The notes beneath the pieces were generated by a model that saw only the letters and a program-made list of their open reading frames with translations, was not told where the DNA came from and ran no database searches. A stretch of 64,000 nucleotides of DNA from CAAFZY01 sp964410325 (GTDB lineage: Bacteria > Pseudomonadota > Alphaproteobacteria > RF32 > CAG-239). Both the position numbers and the translations under genes were made by a program. This document shows, piece after piece, positions 1 to 7,991 of the stretch; position 1 is the stretch's first letter, and each line of letters starts with the position of its first letter. The stretch covers positions 77,163 to 141,162 of the forward strand of contig CAYPFN010000001.1 in assembly GCA_964410325.1 (NCBI GenBank), given 5' to 3'.

Positions 1-1
1 C

Positions 2-631
2 GGTATTTTGCTCAATGATGAGAGAGATCCAGGGAAAAAGGTAACTTTGTCGGCAGAAAAAGGTAGAATTGTCTATACAGACAACGGGCCACGAATCATT
101 TTGATTAAGGGCGTCCGCCAAGAGGTCAGCCGCGCGGGGACAAATTTTTCGTCATTGAAGTTTGACCGTTATTCGGTTGATTTAGGGTATATGGGCTCAA
201 AACAAATGAAAGGCGCCTCTGTGCGCGAGAAATCGCTCTGGGAACTTTTAAATGCAGATAAAGATGCAAGTTTGACGACTGAGGATATGCGCAAATATAT
301 TGTTGAAGGGCATCGGCGCTTAGTTACGCCGTGGTATAATCTGGTATTTGCGCTGTTAGCCTGTACGGGGCTGCTTATCGGTAATTTTAACCGTCGCGGT
401 CAAACAAAAATTATCAGTATTTCTGTTTTGATTATGATTTTGGTGCAGGGAAATGATTTAATTGTTACTAATTTGGCAGGACGCTCATTGTATTTTTTGC
501 CAATGTTGTATGTAAACTGTTTTGTATCCTTGGCAATTTGTATTTATCTGTTGTTGTTTTATAATCCGTTTCTCTTTATGAAAAGCCATTTAAAAGGGGG
601 CCGTTTGAAAGAAAAGGGCGTCGCCGTATGA
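2..631 (+). CDS. lptF: LptF-type LPS export permease, C-terminal part (cut by window edge)
   Basis: This is the C-terminal two-thirds of an LptF/LptG-family permease, the inner-membrane part of the LptB2FG transporter that feeds LPS to the periplasmic bridge. The frame is open to the left edge, so the start lies outside. A periplasmic beta-rich stretch (DERDPGK, RQEVSRAG, FDRYSVDL) is followed by three hydrophobic segments near the C-terminus. The motif EGHRRLVTPWYNLVFAL and the later FNRRGQT resemble LptF more than LptG (judged from memory of the families). The last codons overlap the lptD start by 4 bp (ATGA), so the two are translationally coupled. No lptG lies between this gene and lptD. 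Confidence 0.85.
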   Translation, partial: GILLNDERDPGKKVTLSAEKGRIVYTDNGPRIILIKGVRQEVSRAGTNFSSLKFDRYSVDLGYMGSKQMKGASVREKSLWELLNADKDASLTTEDMRKYIVEGHRRLVTPWYNLVFALLACTGLLIGNFNRRGQTKIISISVLIMILVQGNDLIVTNLAGRSLYFLPMLYVNCFVSLAICIYLLLFYNPFLFMKSHLKGGRLKEKGVAV

Positions 632-2931
632 AAAAAAAATTAAAAATGATCGGCATCGCAGAGGCATTGTTTGTCATTATTGGTTTTTCTCAGGCAGGAT
701 TGGCCTGGTGGCCGTTTGAAACCGATCACGAACCGATTGCTGGCGAAGTATTGAAAAATGAAGAGAAACCACCGTTTGTAAAAATTGAGCCGATACGTAA
801 TATTACGGATGTATTTGTGAGTGGAAAAACTGATGAGGATGCAGAACCGAATATTTATTTTAATGCGGATGAACTGATTAACCGTGATAAAGAAAAAATT
901 ATTGAGGCTGTAGGTGATGTGGTGGTGAAACGCGATATGATGACAGTTTATGCCGATCGTTTACTGTATTATCAGCAGGAAGATAAGCTTGTGGCCGTAG
1001 GTAGTGTACGGATGGAAGAAATGAACGGTAATGTTGTCTTTGCCGATAAAGTCGAAATGCAAGATAAGATGAGCCGTGCCGAGATGAATGAAATTAAAGC
1101 TATTTTGCAAGACGAGAGTCGAATTTGGGCGGAAGAGTTCCGAAAAAAAGAGAATGACAATAAGGTTATGCGCCGGGCAATTTATACGCCGTGCGATTTT
1201 TGTGAAGGAGAAGAATCGCCGTTATGGCAAATAAGGGCCCGAAAGGTTACGCATGATGCGGAAAGCAAGAACATTAATTATAATGATGCTTTTGTAGATA
1301 TTAAAGGCGTGCCGATTTTTTATACGCCGTTTTTTTCGCATCCAGATCCAACGGTTAAAAGGCGCTCCGGTTTTTTAACGCCGGCAATCGGCAGCAGCAA
1401 TTATTTAGGAGAAACATTGCAACTTAATTATTTTTGGGTAATTAATGATCATGCCGATTTTTTGTTTTCGCCAATTTTCAATACAGATAAAGATCCGGTT
1501 TTGGGCGGAATTTATCGGCAGTATTTTAATAAAGGATATGTGGAGATGGAAGGGACATATCTGAAAGATAATGATAAGGCGCGGCCTGATAACCGGGGTA
1601 ATTTGTTTGCTTACGGACGTTATGAGCTGAATGATTATTGGGTTTTTGACACGAATATTAATTATGCTTCAGATAGTTTATATCTTAAAGAGCTGGATTT
1701 AGACCATGAAGATGATGCCTGGCTGACGTCAAATGTTCGTCTGCAACGGTTTGAAAATCGGGATTATGCAACGATCGAGGCTTATTATTATAAGCTTATC
1801 AGTTATGATTTAAGACGGCGTAATTTGGTTGAATATGAACAGCGGAAAAATAATAAGCCGTTTGTGGCCCCCTTGATGAATTATGAAACCATTAGCGAGG
1901 TAAGTGATATAGGCTCTTATTGGAAAAATGATTTCAGTTTTGCTTCCGTATATCATGAGGGAGACACACAATCGCAGCGTTTGTCCATGATTAATGCCTG
2001 GGTGCTGCCATGGACCAGTTCGTTTGGCGAAAAATATAGATTTATGGCTTCGTTAAAGTCAGATGTTTATTATATTGATCAGTACCAAGTAGCAAGTGCG
2101 GCCAATGATTATACCGGAACAGTTGCGCGTGTTTTCCCGCAAATGGGGTTGGAATGGCGACTGCCTTTTGTCCGCGCAGCTGAAAGCAGCCGACAGATTA
2201 TTGAGCCGGTGGTGGTTGGTGTTTTGGCACCGAACGGAGGGAATAAATCTGATAAAATTCCTAATGAAGACAGTGAAGATGTTGAATTGGATGATTCCAA
2301 CATATTAAATTTGGATCGGTATGCGGGATATGATCGTAATGATACCGGTAGCCGTATCAGTTATGGGTTTAACTGGAATTCGTATGGTAATATTATGGGA
2401 CGAACATCAGCGTTTATTGCCCAAAGTTATCAATTTAATAAACAGTCCAGTTTTATGCGTAGCATGGGGGACGACGGACATTTTACCGATTATGTCGGAC
2501 GAGTGTATGTTGCGCCGTTTGAATATTTAGATTTAAATTATCGGTTTAGATTGGATAAAGAGGACCTAAAACTAGAATATAGCGAATTAGGAGCCAGAAT
2601 CGGTACAAATCTGTTGAACCTGTATATTTCATATATATATTTAGAAGAAAATGAGAATTCTTCGGAAAATTTTGGCAATCGTCATGAGTTGTATACCTCA
2701 GTTAAAGCGGCTTTGACAAGGGATTGGTCCATTAGCATATATAACCGTCAGGACTTGACTGCCGATAACAGGGGATCGCTTGAACATGGCGGTAATTTAA
2801 TTTATGAAGATGAATGTTTTAAGTTTATAACAACTGTTAAACGTTCAAATTCCAACAATCCGGAATTGGATGATGGGTATGAGTTTAAGTTTACGTTTTA
2901 TTTGAAAACTTTAGGCGGTTTGGGAAGTTAA
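628..2931 (+). CDS. lptD: LPS-assembly protein LptD
   Basis: Outer-membrane beta-barrel that, with LptE, inserts LPS into the outer leaflet. The 767 residues match the usual family length. A signal peptide ends near AGLAW. An N-terminal OstA/LptA-like domain follows (about 70-180, with YADRLLYY), then the conserved junction VDIKGVPIFYTPFF and a long aromatic-rich barrel with many alternating strands. Cysteines at about 189, 192 (TPCDFC) and 730 (EDECF) fit the disulfide system that links the N-domain to the barrel. E. coli has two adjacent C-terminal cysteines and this protein has one. The gene overlaps lptF upstream by 4 bp and is followed after 19 bp by surA. Confidence 0.96.
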   Translation: MKKKLKMIGIAEALFVIIGFSQAGLAWWPFETDHEPIAGEVLKNEEKPPFVKIEPIRNITDVFVSGKTDEDAEPNIYFNADELINRDKEKIIEAVGDVVVKRDMMTVYADRLLYYQQEDKLVAVGSVRMEEMNGNVVFADKVEMQDKMSRAEMNEIKAILQDESRIWAEEFRKKENDNKVMRRAIYTPCDFCEGEESPLWQIRARKVTHDAESKNINYNDAFVDIKGVPIFYTPFFSHPDPTVKRRSGFLTPAIGSSNYLGETLQLNYFWVINDHADFLFSPIFNTDKDPVLGGIYRQYFNKGYVEMEGTYLKDNDKARPDNRGNLFAYGRYELNDYWVFDTNINYASDSLYLKELDLDHEDDAWLTSNVRLQRFENRDYATIEAYYYKLISYDLRRRNLVEYEQRKNNKPFVAPLMNYETISEVSDIGSYWKNDFSFASVYHEGDTQSQRLSMINAWVLPWTSSFGEKYRFMASLKSDVYYIDQYQVASAANDYTGTVARVFPQMGLEWRLPFVRAAESSRQIIEPVVVGVLAPNGGNKSDKIPNEDSEDVELDDSNILNLDRYAGYDRNDTGSRISYGFNWNSYGNIMGRTSAFIAQSYQFNKQSSFMRSMGDDGHFTDYVGRVYVAPFEYLDLNYRFRLDKEDLKLEYSELGARIGTNLLNLYISYIYLEENENSSENFGNRHELYTSVKAALTRDWSISIYNRQDLTADNRGSLEHGGNLIYEDECFKFITTVKRSNSNNPELDDGYEFKFTFYLKTLGGLGS

Positions 2932-2950
2932 GGACAGGGAGAGATAGAAA

Positions 2951-4078
2951 ATGTTGCATTCTTTAGTCTGTTTATTGGTGATTATTCTGGTTTTGCCGGC
3001 ATCGGCTCAGGAGGTTGACGTTTCGGCGCTTGATGCGGAGGCACGTAGCGCCAAAGGTAATTCCGTGCTGTTTGGCAATCAGAATCCAGAGGTCATTATG
3101 CGCCAACGTGAAGAACAGCGCCGTCGAGAAGCGTATGAAGAAAAAATCCACCGGGAAGAAGAAGCCCGCCGAAAAGCGGAAGAGCAGAAACGACAGGCGT
3201 TAAAGCCGGTTAATCTGTTTGGCGGAGGCATTAAAATTTTTGCCGAAGTTAACGGAGAAATTATTACAAGTCGCGATATGCAGGATAGAGTTAATGCTTT
3301 TGTGGCAACAACACGGATACCGATTAATCATGAAACGAAAGAGATGGTTGTTGATAAGGTTTTACAAGAGGCGGTGGATGAAAAAATTAAGCTGCAGGAA
3401 GCTGAAAAAAACGGTGTTGAGATTTCTGAAGCCGAAATGGAAAATGGCCTGAAAAACTTTGCTCAAGCCAATGGTATAACTGTGGCGCAACTCAAAAAGA
3501 TGTTAGAGCAGGCGCAAGTTAATGAGGATGTTTTTCGTTCGCAAATGAAAGCCGAGCTTGCTTGGGTGCGTTTGGTACAGCGGAAAGCAGCCCAAGATTC
3601 GACAGTTTCTCAAAGCGAGGTACAAGAAGCACTGGAGAACATTACTAAAGATGTGCAAATACCAAAGTTTATGGTTTCGGAAATTGTTATTCCCAAAAGC
3701 CAGGCGGCACACATTGAGGATTTAGTCAGCAATTTGCGTCAGGATCCGCGTTTTGAACTTTATGCAATGCAGTTTTCACAGAGTCCAAGCGCCCGTACGG
3801 GTGGTCATTTGGGCTGGGTTAATAAGGGGCAGCTGGCAGAACCTTTGGAAAAGGCGTTGGAAAGAATGAAAGAAGGCGGAATATCTAATCCGATTGCCTT
3901 GGGGGCAGATTATTATATTTTGCGATTGGAAAAAAAGTATCGGCCGGGAATAGATAAAGCGCCAGTTCCAGATGCGGAAACCATAAGAAAAATGCTTGAA
4001 AATAAAAAAATGGAAGAAACGGCGGCCAAATATTTGCGTGATTTGCGCAATAAGGCAATTATTGAGCGCAAGGCATAA
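2951..4078 (+). CDS. surA: SurA-type periplasmic peptidyl-prolyl isomerase / chaperone
   Basis: Periplasmic chaperone for outer-membrane proteins, in the usual position after lptD. A signal peptide ends at about residue 19 (PASA|QE). A very charged Arg/Glu-rich helix follows (about 55-85), which is an insert relative to E. coli SurA. Then comes the SurA N-terminal helical domain (FAEVNGEIITSRDMQ) and one parvulin/PpiC domain near 235-340 with GGHLGWVNKGQLAEPLE. Only one PPIase domain is visible, whereas E. coli SurA has two. The 375-residue length fits alphaproteobacterial versions. The stop is one base before the rsmA ATG, and pdxA, which sits here in many proteobacteria, is missing. Confidence 0.93.
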   Translation: MLHSLVCLLVIILVLPASAQEVDVSALDAEARSAKGNSVLFGNQNPEVIMRQREEQRRREAYEEKIHREEEARRKAEEQKRQALKPVNLFGGGIKIFAEVNGEIITSRDMQDRVNAFVATTRIPINHETKEMVVDKVLQEAVDEKIKLQEAEKNGVEISEAEMENGLKNFAQANGITVAQLKKMLEQAQVNEDVFRSQMKAELAWVRLVQRKAAQDSTVSQSEVQEALENITKDVQIPKFMVSEIVIPKSQAAHIEDLVSNLRQDPRFELYAMQFSQSPSARTGGHLGWVNKGQLAEPLEKALERMKEGGISNPIALGADYYILRLEKKYRPGIDKAPVPDAETIRKMLENKKMEETAAKYLRDLRNKAIIERKA

Positions 4079-4079
4079 A

Positions 4080-4910
4080 ATGGATTTTGGACTGTCACTG
4101 AGAGAAACGATAGAGTATTATGGCCTGATGGCTAAAAAATCATTAGGGCAGAATTTTTTATTGGATCAAAACATTACGAGTAAAATTATCCGTTTATCGT
4201 TGGAAAAACAGGGCTTGAAAGATTTTTCAAATGTTAATGTTTTTGAAATTGGTTCGGGACCGGGGGGATTGACCAGAGCTATTTTGGAAAATCAGCCGAA
4301 AAAATTAACAGTGATAGAAATGGATGAGCGGACAATGAGGATTATGGAAGATTTGCGTCGTTGTGCGCTGTGTCCTTTAAATGTAATTAATGCTGATGCG
4401 CTGGCAATTGATTTATCGGCATTGGAGAATTCGCCCAGACAGATAATTAGCAATCTGCCATATAATATTTCAGTACCGCTGCTTGTCGGCTGGCTTAAAC
4501 AAATGCCCGCATTTTCAGCGATGACGCTGATGTTTCAAAAAGAAGTTGCGGAACGGATTACGGCGCCGATTAAAACGAAGAATTATGGCCGGGTATCAGT
4601 GTTGGCGCAACTAGTGTGCCAAATCGATAAGTTGTTTGATTTGCCACCGACATGTTTTGTGCCAGCACCGAAAGTGTGGTCAAGCGTATTGTTGTTTCGA
4701 CCGAAAAACGAAATTCCTGTTGCGCCGATAATTGAAAAGATTGAAAAAATAACAGCAGCGGCTTTTGGGCAACGTCGCAAAATGATACGCCAAAGTTTAA
4801 AATCATTTACGGGCCTGGAGCAGGCTTGTATGGCAGCCGGAATTGACATGACGATGCGTGCTGAAGATATAGCGCCGGAAAAATATTTGATGTTGGTGCA
4901 AAATTTATAA
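4080..4910 (+). CDS. rsmA: 16S rRNA (A1518/A1519-N6)-dimethyltransferase
   Basis: KsgA/RsmA dimethylates two adjacent adenines in the 3' hairpin of 16S rRNA late in 30S assembly. The SAM-binding motif EIGSGPGG is at residues 56-63, the catalytic NLPY motif at 125-128, and the typical opening KKSLGQNFL at about 19-27. The frame is open further upstream, but the ATG at 4080, one base after the surA stop, gives 276 residues, the normal family length, and a start set by coupling to surA. No obvious terminator follows. Confidence 0.96.
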   Translation: MDFGLSLRETIEYYGLMAKKSLGQNFLLDQNITSKIIRLSLEKQGLKDFSNVNVFEIGSGPGGLTRAILENQPKKLTVIEMDERTMRIMEDLRRCALCPLNVINADALAIDLSALENSPRQIISNLPYNISVPLLVGWLKQMPAFSAMTLMFQKEVAERITAPIKTKNYGRVSVLAQLVCQIDKLFDLPPTCFVPAPKVWSSVLLFRPKNEIPVAPIIEKIEKITAAAFGQRRKMIRQSLKSFTGLEQACMAAGIDMTMRAEDIAPEKYLMLVQNL

Positions 4911-5012
4911 TTTTTCCATTTTGTCAAAAACAAAACTTGATTGTTTAAAATTTGTGTGCTAATTATAAAGAACAGTCAATATTATTGTTTCATTTTATAA
5001 ATTATACAAATT

Positions 5013-5534
5013 ATGGAATATTCTCTGAAAAGTCTGCTTAATCAAAAAGATTGGGTAGGCGTGTTGAAATCTTTAAAAAATGGTTTCTCTTTTTCAGAAG
5101 AGGAAGAGTTCTATTTTTTTAAGGAGACGTCTAAAAAATGGCAAAAGGCGTATATTGAAATTGAGTGCCTCTTTCCTAAAACGGAAAGGTGGTTGATGGC
5201 TACAGCTTCGCTGGATTTGTTGAAAAAGAGTTATGAGAAATGGGGCTTCTTTGAGAAAAACCTAGAGTGGGTGTTTTCTCAAACATCAGAGACCGTATGT
5301 CAAAAGATACTCTCCGTGATAACAAATATTCCGGGGGATGAGGTAGAAAAAGCAATGCTTCAGCGTCAAGATACAGAGTTGTTGATTCTTTGGTTGAAAA
5401 AGTTCAAGGAACTCAGCGAAGAGGCCGAGAGGCTGTTGGAAGAGAAAGCAGAGTATCAAAGCCTTAAAAGGGTCTACATTGACTTTATGGTGGAGAAGCT
5501 TAAAGCAAAAAAAACAAGAGGGCTCTTTTTATAA
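5013..5534 (+). CDS. Hypothetical protein, charged and helical
   Basis: I do not recognise this 173-residue protein. It has no signal peptide or membrane segment. It is rich in Lys, Glu, Trp and Phe and is predicted by eye to be all-helical, with a strongly charged C-terminal half (KKFKELSEEAERLLEEKAEY). It is a single-gene unit: about 100 bp of AT-rich sequence precede it, and its TAA stop lies inside the loop and stem of its own Rho-independent terminator. Clean codon structure and the terminator argue for a real gene. Confidence 0.7.
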   Translation: MEYSLKSLLNQKDWVGVLKSLKNGFSFSEEEEFYFFKETSKKWQKAYIEIECLFPKTERWLMATASLDLLKKSYEKWGFFEKNLEWVFSQTSETVCQKILSVITNIPGDEVEKAMLQRQDTELLILWLKKFKELSEEAERLLEEKAEYQSLKRVYIDFMVEKLKAKKTRGLFL

Positions 5535-5545
5535 AGAGCCTTTTT
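5521..5545 (+). terminator. Rho-independent terminator of the gene at 5013
   Basis: Perfect 8-bp stem GGCTCTTT / AAAGAGCC with a 4-base loop, followed by five T. The stop codon of the upstream gene is in the hairpin. Confidence 0.88.
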
Positions 5546-5734
5546 GTTTGTTTAAAATTATCATGTGGACGTTATGCTGCTAATGAAAAATATAGAAAAT
5601 TCTGAAAAAATGGATATATTTTAAGGAGATAATAAGTAAAAACGATGGTATAGCCACTTGACGAAAAAGATATTGAATAAATAAGCAGGAGAAACTGTTG
5701 AAAACTGCTGTAGCTATATCAAACGGGGAACCAT

Positions 5735-5768
5735 AAAAAAACGCTTTTTGTTTTTTACAAAAAGCGTT
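5735..5768 (-). terminator. Terminator downstream of gapR
   Basis: An 11-bp perfect stem (AACGCTTTTTG / CAAAAAGCGTT) lies 23 bases beyond the gapR stop. On the minus strand it continues into a run of U. The 190 bp between this and the previous terminator hold no ORF that I can support. Confidence 0.88.
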
Positions 5769-5790
5769 AGAGGTATTTTGTGTAAAAAAA

Positions 5791-6033
5791 CTACAAATCT
5801 AAAGCTTTGCGGTATGTTTCAAGCAGGAATTCCTGCTCGTTGCGGTCGGCGGCATTCATTTTGCGCAGTTTTAAAATAGCGCGCATGATTTTGACATCAA
5901 ATCCAGCACTTTTGGCTTCAGCAAAAACCTCGCGGATATCGGTTGAAATCTCTTTTTTATCTTCCTCAAGTTTTTCAATCCGTTCAATTAAAGAACGCAA
6001 TCTGTCGGTGGCAATTCCTCCCACTTCAGCCAT
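5791..6033 (-). CDS. gapR: GapR (DUF2312) nucleoid-associated protein
   Basis: GapR is an alphaproteobacterial DNA-binding protein that senses overtwisted DNA and supports topoisomerase action. The 80-residue length and the sequence pattern (LRSLIERIEKLEEDKK, then EAKSAGFDVKIMRAILKLRKM) are diagnostic of DUF2312. The first half is the dimerising coiled coil, the second the lysine/arginine-containing DNA-embracing part. The start has a good ribosome site (GGAG) a few bases upstream. It is divergent from pyk across a 127-bp AT-rich promoter region, a pairing I know from other alphaproteobacteria. Confidence 0.94.
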   Translation of the reverse strand: MAEVGGIATDRLRSLIERIEKLEEDKKEISTDIREVFAEAKSAGFDVKIMRAILKLRKMNAADRNEQEFLLETYRKALDL

Positions 6034-6160
6034 TTTTTTTCTCCTTAGCTAAATATTAAAAATTTTGTTGTTTAAGAAGTTAACAAAATTGATTATATTT
6101 TACAAGTCATATTTTTTGGTATATATGATATAACAAAATAATTGATGAAGAGAGGAAGAT

Positions 6161-7582
6161 ATGCCTGAAAATACACATACAAAAATTTTAGCCACAGTCG
6201 GTCCGGCGACAGCAACTGCAGAAATGCTGGAAAAACTTGTAGATGCTGGGGTTGATGCATTTCGATTTAACTTTTCACACGGAACGCATGAAGAGCACGC
6301 CGAACGCTATCAGATCGTGCGTAAAATTTCCGAATCGCGTGGCCGCCATATTGCCGTGATTGCCGATATGCAAGGACCAAAATTAAGAGTGGGGCATTTT
6401 GCCAGTGGCAAAGTTATGCTTCAGGCTGGACAGGATTTTGTTTTGGATTTGGATGAAACGCCGGGAGATGAAACTAGAGTTAATCTGCCCCATAAAGAAA
6501 TATTTGCCGCTATTAAACCCGGTGACATGTTGTTGCTGAATGATGGTAACATTGCTTTGAAAATTAAAGAATGCGATGCTAGTCATGCTGTTACTGAAGT
6601 TAAGGTTGGCGGCCTGCTTTCAGATCATAAGGGTGTAAACTTGCCGAATATTAAGCTGCCGATTTCAGCTTTGACCGAAAAGGATAAAGAGGATTTGACT
6701 TTTGCGCTTGATTTGGGCGTGGACTGGATTAGTCTTTCGTTTGTGCAAAAGGCTTCTGACGTGCAGGAAGTTCGTGATTTGGTTAACGGCAGGGCGTTGA
6801 TTATGTCTAAGCTTGAAAAACCAAGCGCAATTGAAGAGTTGGAAGATGTTATCCGCCTTTCAGATGGGATTATGGTTGCCAGAGGTGATTTGGGGGTGGA
6901 GTGTCCGCTTCAAACCGTTCCGGTGCTGCAAAAACGCATTGTCGCCGCATGTCGCAAATACGCTAAGCCTGTGGTGGTGGCGACCCAAATGCTGGAGTCA
7001 ATGATTGGTACGCCGATGCCGACCAGAGCTGAAGTTTCTGATGTGGCGACGGCGGTTTATGATGGAGCGGATACGGTTATGCTTTCGGCAGAAACGGCTG
7101 TTGGACAATATCCGGCGGAAACGGTTAAAATGATGCATAATATTATTGAACAGGTTGAGCATGATCCGAATTTTTATAGTTGTATGAAAAATCACCATAA
7201 GGATGTTTATGAGAGCGAATCGCAAGGAATTACATATGCGGCAAGCGAATTGGCTCAGGTTTTGCCGAATGTAGTGGCGATTGTAACTTTTACGGCTTCT
7301 GGATTTACGACTTTTTTGATAGCTAAGGAACGGCCTAACTTGCCGATTTTAGCGATTACGCCGAGCGAACAGGTTGCGCAACAAATGGGGATTGTTTGGG
7401 GAGTGCATAGCTATGTTAACAAAGATGTGTTTTTTAGTTTCGATTTGATTGAGGATATTGCTATCCGCTATGTTAAGCAGTACGGGCTTGGCAAATCCGG
7501 AGATTATATTATTTCGACAGCGGGTTTCCCGTTAGCGCGCCGCGGTATGACCAATATGCTACATACAATCAGAATACCATAA
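6161..7582 (+). CDS. pyk: Pyruvate kinase
   Basis: Final ATP-forming step of glycolysis, PEP + ADP to pyruvate + ATP. At 473 residues it is a normal length. Seen in order: the N-terminal KILATVGPA and AFRFNFSHG, the B-domain, the active-site segment SKLEKPSAIEEL with its catalytic lysine, VARGDLGVE for Mg/phosphate binding, VATQMLESM, and the C-terminal domain ending at MTNMLHTIRI. The ribosome site is GAGAGGA before the ATG. A bidirectional terminator and a tRNA-Arg follow. Confidence 0.97.
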   Translation: MPENTHTKILATVGPATATAEMLEKLVDAGVDAFRFNFSHGTHEEHAERYQIVRKISESRGRHIAVIADMQGPKLRVGHFASGKVMLQAGQDFVLDLDETPGDETRVNLPHKEIFAAIKPGDMLLLNDGNIALKIKECDASHAVTEVKVGGLLSDHKGVNLPNIKLPISALTEKDKEDLTFALDLGVDWISLSFVQKASDVQEVRDLVNGRALIMSKLEKPSAIEELEDVIRLSDGIMVARGDLGVECPLQTVPVLQKRIVAACRKYAKPVVVATQMLESMIGTPMPTRAEVSDVATAVYDGADTVMLSAETAVGQYPAETVKMMHNIIEQVEHDPNFYSCMKNHHKDVYESESQGITYAASELAQVLPNVVAIVTFTASGFTTFLIAKERPNLPILAITPSEQVAQQMGIVWGVHSYVNKDVFFSFDLIEDIAIRYVKQYGLGKSGDYIISTAGFPLARRGMTNMLHTIRIP

Positions 7583-7603
7583 TTTCTTATATACGCTGCA
7601 CGA

Positions 7604-7635
7604 TTAAAAAAAAAGCACCATGTAGTGCTTTTTTT
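7604..7635. terminator. Bidirectional terminator between pyk and tRNA-Arg
   Basis: Stem GCAC / GTGC extended by flanking A and T runs (nine A on the left, seven T on the right). It can end transcription from pyk on the plus strand and from tRNA-Arg on the minus strand. Confidence 0.8.
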
Positions 7636-7637
7636 AA

Positions 7638-7714
7638 TGGCGCGCCCGGCGGGATTCGAACTCACAACCTTCTGATCCGTAGTCAGATGCTCTATCCAAT
7701 TGAGCTACGGGCGC
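7638..7714 (-). tRNA. tRNA-Arg (anticodon ACG)
   Basis: The 77-nt cloverleaf includes an encoded CCA. The acceptor is GCGCCCG / CGGGCGC, the anticodon arm is TCTGA-CTACGGA-TCAGA giving anticodon ACG (wobble A is normally converted to inosine), and the T arm contains GTTCGAATC. Confidence 0.96.
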
Positions 7715-7945
7715 ATCAAATATGGAGTGTTAATAATGCAATTCATTTTATTTTGCAAGCATTATTTTAAATTCTTTATAAAAAAAAATAAAATTTGCCT
7801 TTAGTATAAAGTGTAAATCAATGGATTAATTCAGCAAAAACAACAGTTCTCCAAGCTTTAATAAATTTATCAATGTATTGAGGGGTTATGCTTGCATAGA
7901 TGTGTGGCGGTTAATTATTTCTTTTAACCATGCTTTTAAAAAGAA

Positions 7946-7979
7946 AAAACAGGCTCAAGGTTATTCATAAGCCTGTTTT
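7946..7979 (-). terminator. Terminator downstream of glycogen phosphorylase
   Basis: Stem AAAACAGGC / GCCTGTTTT with a 16-base loop, 13 bases after the glgP stop; the stem base supplies the U run on the minus strand. The rest of 7715-7945 is AT-rich sequence without a supportable gene. Confidence 0.8.
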
Positions 7980-7991
7980 CCTTGTTTTCAA

